Source: Bacteroidales bacterium H10
GTDB lineage: Bacteria > Bacteroidota > Bacteroidia > Bacteroidales > Muribaculaceae
NCBI GenBank assembly: GCA_001701295.1
Contig: DAAV01000170.1
Coordinates: 1-12,158 of the forward strand
Direction of reading: 5' to 3'
Length of the DNA: 12,158 nt
The notes beneath the pieces were generated by a model, which was not told the origin of the DNA, did not search any database, and saw only the letters and a program-made list of their open reading frames with translations. Position numbers and translations under genes: made by a program. How positions within the stretch are numbered: position 1 is the first letter of the stretch; each line of letters starts with the position of its first letter. This document shows, piece by piece, positions 7,856 to 12,158 of the stretch.

Positions 7856-7876
7856 GTAAAAGCCCGTGGCTTTTAC
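7856..7876 (+). promoter_or_regulatory. Perfect 9-bp stem-loop between the PorW-like gene and porX
   Basis: GTAAAAGCC (7856-7864) pairs fully with GGCTTTTAC (7868-7876) around a 3-nt CGT loop, starting 14 nt after the PorW-like stop and ending 30 nt before the porX ATG. What follows (ATTCTGTTTAACTTTAATTC) is T-rich but not a clean T-tract. It may be a partial terminator, a processing or stability element, or a translation-affecting hairpin that sets different levels of the two proteins. Confidence 0.6.
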
Positions 7877-7906
7877 ATTCTGTTTAACTTTAATTCCCTT
7901 ATACCC

Positions 7907-9445
7907 ATGGATAAGATTCTTTGGGCCGACGACGAGATAGATCTCCTGAAGCCCCATATTCTCTTTCTTAAAGCAAAAGGTTACGATCTGACCACGGTGT
8001 CGAATGGCCGCGACGCGCTCGACGCGCTCGACCATGATTCATTCTCTCTTGTGCTTCTTGACGAGAATATGCCCGGTATATCGGGCCTTGAGACACTGGA
8101 CCGTATCAATGAGAAGCATCCCGACGTGCCTGTGGTGATGATCACCAAATCGGAAGAGGAGAATATAATGGATCAGGCCATCGGCAACCGCATAGCCGAC
8201 TATCTCATCAAACCTGTAAATCCCAATCAGATATTTCTTTCCATCAAGAAAAATCTGCACAGCCGCGAGATTGTCAATGAGCAGGCTTCGTCAGATTATC
8301 AGCAGGAGTTTGCCAAGATCTCGCAGCTGATCAACACTGCGGCCTCTGTGCCGGACTGGATGGATGTCTATCGTCAGCTTGTGCGTTGGGAACTGAAGTT
8401 GTCGGAAACCGACAATCCGATGGCCGAGATGCTGCTTATGCAGAAACGTGATGCCAATTCCAACTTCTGCAAGTTTGTCAAACGGAATTATGAATCCTGG
8501 GTCACTACCGACGACCATCCTCTGATGAGTCATGAGATATTCCGCCGCAGGGTGTTTCCTCTCCTCGACAACGGCGAGAAAGTGTGTTTCTTCCTCATAG
8601 ACAATTTCCGCCTTGACCAGTGGCGTGTGCTTCAGCCTCTGGTATCGGAATTCTTTAATGTCTCGGAAGACCTGTACACAACGATTCTGCCGACATCCAC
8701 GCAATACGCGCGCAATTCCATTTTCGCCGGACTGATGCCCTATGACATCGCCCGGATGTTCCCTCAGCTGTGGGTGGAGGAAGATGAGGATGAAGGTCTT
8801 AACATACATGAGCAGGAGCTCATACAGACCCAGCTTGACAGGTTCCGCCGTAAGGAGAAGTTTACCTATACGAAGCTCAATGATTCTTCGGCCGGCGAGA
8901 AATTCCTTCAGCGGCTTAATTCCACGAAAGACCTCCCGTTGCAGGTAATAGTGCTCAATTTCATTGACATGCTCTCTCACGCGAGAACAGAGTCGAAAAT
9001 GATACGTGAGCTTGCCAGCAGTGACGCCGCCTACAGGTCTATTACGGAGTCTTGGTTCCGCCATTCGACGGCTATTGACATTTTCCGCCGTCTTTCCGAA
9101 CTGGGCTACAAGGTGATTGTCACGACTGACCACGGTACTATCCGTGTCGACAATCCCATTAAGGTAGTGGGCGACCGTAACACTAACACTAACCTCCGTT
9201 ACAAATGCGGTAAGAATCTGAACTATAACGCGCGTCAGGTCTACGAAATGCATAATCCCCGCACTTTCGGACTGCCTGCGCCTAATCTTTCGTGTTCCTT
9301 TATTTTTGCGTTGAACGAAGATTTCTTCTCATATCCCAATAATTATAACTATTACGTGCAGTACTATACTGGTACGTTCCAGCATGGCGGCATCTCCCTT
9401 CAGGAAATGCTCGTCCCCCTCGTGACGCTGACCCCGAAATCCTGA
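7907..9445 (+). CDS. porX: PorX: response regulator fused to a PglZ alkaline-phosphatase-superfamily domain
   Basis: PorX is the cytoplasmic regulator of type IX secretion in Porphyromonas and Flavobacterium, where it acts with kinase PorY. Its PglZ domain is a zinc phosphodiesterase reported to act on oligonucleotides. The 512-aa protein has an N-terminal receiver with acidic pair Asp8-Asp9, phosphoacceptor Asp52 (LLDENMPG), Thr80 and Lys102 (LIKP), so phosphorylation looks intact. After a helical linker (about 120-220), the PglZ domain shows likely metal residues Asp232 (FLIDNFRLDQW), the Thr263-Ser264-Thr265 nucleophile region, Asp354 and His358 (DMLSHAR), Asp408-His409 (TTDHGT) and His493 (FQHGG). 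All expected sites are present. The ATG at 7907 gives the standard family N-terminus; an upstream in-frame ATG at 7853 would read through the intergenic hairpin. No porY is in the window. Confidence 0.95.
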   Translation: MDKILWADDEIDLLKPHILFLKAKGYDLTTVSNGRDALDALDHDSFSLVLLDENMPGISGLETLDRINEKHPDVPVVMITKSEEENIMDQAIGNRIADYLIKPVNPNQIFLSIKKNLHSREIVNEQASSDYQQEFAKISQLINTAASVPDWMDVYRQLVRWELKLSETDNPMAEMLLMQKRDANSNFCKFVKRNYESWVTTDDHPLMSHEIFRRRVFPLLDNGEKVCFFLIDNFRLDQWRVLQPLVSEFFNVSEDLYTTILPTSTQYARNSIFAGLMPYDIARMFPQLWVEEDEDEGLNIHEQELIQTQLDRFRRKEKFTYTKLNDSSAGEKFLQRLNSTKDLPLQVIVLNFIDMLSHARTESKMIRELASSDAAYRSITESWFRHSTAIDIFRRLSELGYKVIVTTDHGTIRVDNPIKVVGDRNTNTNLRYKCGKNLNYNARQVYEMHNPRTFGLPAPNLSCSFIFALNEDFFSYPNNYNYYVQYYTGTFQHGGISLQEMLVPLVTLTPKS

Positions 9446-9448
9446 CAG

Positions 9449-9512
9449 TCGGAGCACCTCGGAGCAGCTCGGAGCAGCGCCTCTCCGAGGCGGTGAAAAC
9501 TCTCGAGGCGGT
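9449..9512 (+). repeat. Nested short repeats between porX and the Sel1 gene
   Basis: Three tandem 10-bp units (TCGGAGCACC, TCGGAGCAGC, TCGGAGCAGC; 9449-9478) are followed by CTCCGAG (9483-9489), which can pair with the CTCGGAG at 9458-9464 or 9468-9474. A separate 6-bp hairpin CGCCTC/GAGGCG (9478-9492) competes with that pairing. CGAGGCGGT occurs at 9486-9494 and again at 9504-9512. No promoter match or T-tract was seen, so read-through from porX into the Sel1 gene is likely. Confidence 0.65.
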
Positions 9513-9530
9513 TACACTCAATTCCCACTC

Positions 9531-10556
9531 ATGAAGTACCTGTTTCACACCCTCCTTGCCCTCCTTCCCATCATGGCAGTCAATGCCATGACTCCCGAGG
9601 CGCGTCGTTCGTTCGAGGCCTTCGAAAGTAAAGCGGAAAATGGAGACCCGGAGGCACAGTATCGTCTGTCGATGCTTCTTGAGCGCGGTTTTGATACGAT
9701 TCCGGCTGATACGGCCCGTTCCGTATCTCTTCTCAAACGTTCGGCAACCGCCGGCTACGCTCCCGCCCGCAATTATCTCGGCTTTCTGTACCACACCGGA
9801 TATCCCGGAAAATCAGACCGTTTTCTGCGTGTGGATCCTGATTCGGCCATCTATTGGCTGAGTCTCGCAGCCGACGCCGGTGATGCCAAGGCGGCGCATA
9901 ATATCGCTTATCTCATACTCTCTCCTTCCGGAGAGCAGCCGGGAAGAGATGCCGGGAAAGATTCGATTGCGGTCTCCTATCTCCGCCGGGCTGCCGATGC
10001 GGGGCTACCGCAGTCCATGACTCTTCTTGCCGACCTCTATGCGGAGGGGCGCGTTCTGCCGTGTGATACCGCACGCGCCGTATCGTTATATGAAAACGCC
10101 ATCTCGCGTGGATTCTCGGATGCCGAGGTCCGGCTGCTGAACATGATGGGACCCGTGTGGAGTAAGTCTGATTCACGCACCTCGCTCGGAGAGGCGTTGA
10201 GATACTGGAATATGGGAGCGCCCGCGATAGCCGTGGAGTTTCTCTCGCTGATAGGGCCCTCTGATCCCGAGGCGGCGCGTGCCTATGCTTTGCTTGGCCA
10301 TGCCTATGCCCGTGGCCGTGGCGTCCCTTACGATCACCGGCTTGCCAATGAATATTTCGCGCGTGCCGCCATTCTCGGCAATCCCGCCGCGATGTTTATC
10401 CTCGCCGAAACCCTCGAGATCTTCCCCGATGCCCTCGATGATCTGTTGCCCGACCTTCCGGATACTTTCTCTCCCGATGAATTGCGTAGGGTGGCAACCA
10501 GGGCCCGGATACGTACTGCCGAAGACGCCTCGCGCGCTATAATCGCCGTGCCATAG
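9531..10556 (+). CDS. Exported Sel1-like repeat protein
   Basis: The 341-aa protein starts with a short signal peptide (residues 1-19, ending Ala-Val-Asn-Ala before Met20) and so should be periplasmic. It then carries about five Sel1-like repeats, helical pairs related to TPRs. Clear examples are NGDPEAQYRLSMLLERG (about 37-53), AGYAPARNYLGFLYHTGYPG, DAGDAKAAHNIAYLIL, AGLPQSMTLLADLYAEG and EAARAYALLGHAYARGRGVP (about 248-267). Spacing is irregular, with insertions such as the segment around residues 205-245. Sel1 proteins are protein-binding scaffolds, often in envelope or signalling complexes, and no catalytic motif is seen here. It lies 85 bp after porX on the same strand with no obvious promoter of its own, which suggests co-expression. 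The specific role is not known, and I do not recognise a characterised orthologue. Confidence 0.88.
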   Translation: MKYLFHTLLALLPIMAVNAMTPEARRSFEAFESKAENGDPEAQYRLSMLLERGFDTIPADTARSVSLLKRSATAGYAPARNYLGFLYHTGYPGKSDRFLRVDPDSAIYWLSLAADAGDAKAAHNIAYLILSPSGEQPGRDAGKDSIAVSYLRRAADAGLPQSMTLLADLYAEGRVLPCDTARAVSLYENAISRGFSDAEVRLLNMMGPVWSKSDSRTSLGEALRYWNMGAPAIAVEFLSLIGPSDPEAARAYALLGHAYARGRGVPYDHRLANEYFARAAILGNPAAMFILAETLEIFPDALDDLLPDLPDTFSPDELRRVATRARIRTAEDASRAIIAVP

Positions 10557-10581
10557 CGTAAAATACCTTGAAAAAGTCATA

Positions 10582-10658
10582 CAAGTAATCGCAGGAACAT
10601 CCATAAAAATTTTTTCGAATTAAATTTAAACAGTTCCCTGCACTTGTTTATTTTTTTT
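10582..10658 (+). terminator. Probable intrinsic terminator after the Sel1 gene
   Basis: GCAGGAAC (10591-10598) pairs with GTTCCCTGC (10633-10641) with one bulged C, and CAAGT (10582-10586) can add a second stem with ACTTG (10642-10646) across a 4-nt bulge. The 34-nt loop is AT-rich. The arm is followed directly by TTTATTTTTTTT (10647-10658). The long loop and bulges make it weaker than a textbook terminator, but the T-tract is well placed, and it begins 26 nt after the Sel1 stop. Confidence 0.5.
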
Positions 10659-10661
10659 AAT

Positions 10662-10669
10662 TAACTTTG
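10662..10669 (+). promoter_or_regulatory. -7 promoter box of nadB
   Basis: TAACTTTG matches TAnnTTTG exactly, 24 bp before the nadB ATG, so the leader would be about 20 nt. The -33 box is poor: only CTTG at 10643-10646, 15 bp away, resembles it, and that is closer than usual. The leader holds AAAGGA at 10687-10692, just 1 nt from the ATG, which is too close for a typical Shine-Dalgarno contact. Confidence 0.5.
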
Positions 10670-10693
10670 CAAGTTGATTATAACTCAAAGGAA

Positions 10694-12158
10694 ATGACTC
10701 TTAGATACGACTATTTGGTCATTGGCTCCGGCATAGCCGGCATGTCTTTCGCGCTTAAGGCCGCACGTCGCGGACATCGCGTCGCAATTATATGTAAATC
10801 CACTCTCGAAGAGGCTAATACTAACTTCGCGCAGGGCGGCGTCGCTTCTGTCACAAATCTTGAAGTCGACGATTTCGACAAACATATCCATGTGACCATG
10901 GTCGCCGGCGACTGGCTTTCCGACCCAGAAGCTGTCGACCAGGTGGTACGTAATGCTCCTGCCCAGATCAGGGAGCTTATCTCATGGGGAGTAGATTTTG
11001 ACAAAAAGGAGGACGGTTCGTTCGATCTTCACCGTGAAGGCGGCCATTCCGAATTCCGGATACTGCACCATGCCGACAATACGGGTGCGGAAATCCAGCA
11101 GAGTCTTGTGGAGTGCGTGCGTGCCGACAAAAATATAGATGTCTTCGATCATCGTTTCGCTGTCGAGATCATTACCCAGCATCATCTCGGTGTGATCGTG
11201 ACCAGACGTACTCCCGATATCACGTGTTACGGAGCTTATATACTTGACGAGCAGACCGGAAAGATAGACACATTCCTTGCCCGTGTCACGGTGATGGCTA
11301 CCGGAGGCATAGGAGCCGTCTACGGCACCACCACCAATCCTCTTGTATCGACCGGCGACGGCATCGCGATGGTCTATCGCGCCAAAGGCACGGTAAAGGA
11401 TATGGAGTTCATACAGTTCCATCCCACGGCGCTTTATCATCCCGGCGACAGACCCTCGTTCCTTATAACCGAAGCGATGCGCGGCTATGGGGCCGTACTG
11501 AAGAATATAGACGGCGAGGAATTCATGCAGAAGTACGATCCCCGTCTTTCTCTCGCCCCGCGCGATATCGTGGCCCGCGCCATAGACTCGGAAATGAAGC
11601 AGTCCGGATCCGACCATGTCTATCTCGACGTGACTCACAAGGATCCCGACGAGACGAGACGTCATTTTCCGAATATATACGAGAAATGCCTCTCTCTCGG
11701 CATTGACATCACCCGCGATATGATCCCTGTCGCTCCTGCCGCGCATTATCTCTGCGGTGGAATCAAGGTGAATCTTGACGGTGAGAGTTCTATCAGGCGT
11801 CTATATGCCATAGGCGAATGCAGCTGCACGGGTCTTCACGGCGGTAACCGTCTTGCCTCCAATTCTCTTATAGAGGCTGTGGTATACGCTGATGCGGCCG
11901 AACGTCATGCCGAAAGCCTTATCGGTGGCTATGATCTGCGCGACGATGTGCCCGACTGGAACGATGAAGGCACCGAACATCCTGACGAAATGGTGCTTAT
12001 CACTCAGAGCGAACGCGAGGTAAATGCCATCATGGGCACGTATGTCGGTATCGTACGCAGTGATCTGCGTCTGAAACGTGCGTGGAATCGTCTTGATATC
12101 CTCTATCGCGAGACCGAAGACCTCTTCCGCCGTTCCAAGCCTACACGTCAGCTGTGCG
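10694..12158 (+). CDS. nadB: L-aspartate oxidase, N-terminal 488 codons (cut by window edge)
   Basis: NadB oxidises L-aspartate to iminoaspartate with FAD, and NadA then condenses this to quinolinate in de novo NAD synthesis. The frame is open from ATG 10694 to the window end, so roughly the last 30-40 residues are missing. The FAD-binding GSGIAG is at 11-16, after beta-strand YDYLVI. The family motifs follow in order: NFAQGGVAS, REGGHS (about 114-119), QFHPTAL with His243, ITEAMRGYG with Glu260 and Arg263, APRDIV with Arg290, HYLCGGI with His351, and GLHGGNRLASNSL with Arg386. These conserved positions agree closely with those of the Escherichia coli enzyme and separate it from succinate dehydrogenase and fumarate reductase flavoproteins. 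It has its own predicted promoter, and no nadA or nadC is visible. Identification is secure. Confidence 0.97.
   Translation, partial: MTLRYDYLVIGSGIAGMSFALKAARRGHRVAIICKSTLEEANTNFAQGGVASVTNLEVDDFDKHIHVTMVAGDWLSDPEAVDQVVRNAPAQIRELISWGVDFDKKEDGSFDLHREGGHSEFRILHHADNTGAEIQQSLVECVRADKNIDVFDHRFAVEIITQHHLGVIVTRRTPDITCYGAYILDEQTGKIDTFLARVTVMATGGIGAVYGTTTNPLVSTGDGIAMVYRAKGTVKDMEFIQFHPTALYHPGDRPSFLITEAMRGYGAVLKNIDGEEFMQKYDPRLSLAPRDIVARAIDSEMKQSGSDHVYLDVTHKDPDETRRHFPNIYEKCLSLGIDITRDMIPVAPAAHYLCGGIKVNLDGESSIRRLYAIGECSCTGLHGGNRLASNSLIEAVVYADAAERHAESLIGGYDLRDDVPDWNDEGTEHPDEMVLITQSEREVNAIMGTYVGIVRSDLRLKRAWNRLDILYRETEDLFRRSKPTRQLC

Noticed and set aside
7853..7906. Upstream in-frame ATG (7853) as the porX start
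   Set aside because: It would add 18 residues before the standard receiver N-terminus and translate through the perfect hairpin. The ATG at 7907 gives the family-typical start.
8291..9253. 320-codon minus-strand frame opposite porX
   Set aside because: It lies entirely within the unmistakable PglZ coding region and shows no domain of its own.
9449..9512. CRISPR-like array
   Set aside because: The units are only 10 bp with no spacers between them and no cas genes nearby, so this is a tandem repeat.
10557..10693. NAD-type riboswitch upstream of nadB
   Set aside because: The predicted leader is only about 20 nt, and I see no motif of a known NAD-binding RNA. The structure upstream is better explained as the Sel1 terminator.
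10982..11746. 254-codon minus-strand frame opposite nadB
   Set aside because: It is a shadow of nadB, whose catalytic residues are intact on the plus strand.

Overview
The window looks like chromosome of a gut-type member of the Bacteroidales (phylum Bacteroidota). A SusC-type TonB-dependent receptor, a DUF6377-type membrane regulator, a PorX protein (receiver plus PglZ), a PorW/SprE-like lipoprotein and Bacteroidota-style promoter boxes (TAnnTTTG) all point there. The moderate GC content judged by eye would fit Muribaculaceae, but family rank is a guess.

Left half (1-4808), all on the minus strand. Read in the direction of transcription it runs: a secreted M28/glutaminyl-cyclase-like zinc enzyme, tyrosyl-tRNA synthetase (tyrS), a transmembrane TPR/HTH regulator 14 bp after tyrS, and then, after a 270-bp gap with a promoter and a candidate operator, the first 185 codons of a SusC-like receptor that runs off the left edge. 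The regulator probably controls the SusC locus.

Right half (4869-12158), all on the plus strand. A 60-bp divergent AT-rich gap separates the two halves. Then come a 990-aa PorW/SprE-like TPR lipoprotein, PorX (response regulator fused to a PglZ phosphatase/phosphodiesterase-like domain), an exported Sel1-repeat protein, and nadB (L-aspartate oxidase, first step of de novo NAD synthesis), which runs off the right edge. The porW-like gene and porX are separated by a perfect 9-bp stem-loop. porX and the Sel1 gene are separated by a small nest of repeats. The Sel1 gene appears to end in a hairpin with a T-tract that abuts the nadB promoter.

The main theme is the cell envelope: an outer-membrane importer with its regulator, an N-terminal glutamine cyclase whose expected substrates include that importer (its predicted mature N-terminus is Gln), and two homologues of type IX secretion components placed side by side. 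No core T9SS translocon gene (porK/L/M/N, sov) is present here, so whether PorX and the PorW-like protein serve secretion in this organism is open. I see no mobile element, CRISPR array, rRNA or tRNA. tyrS and nadB are ordinary housekeeping genes.
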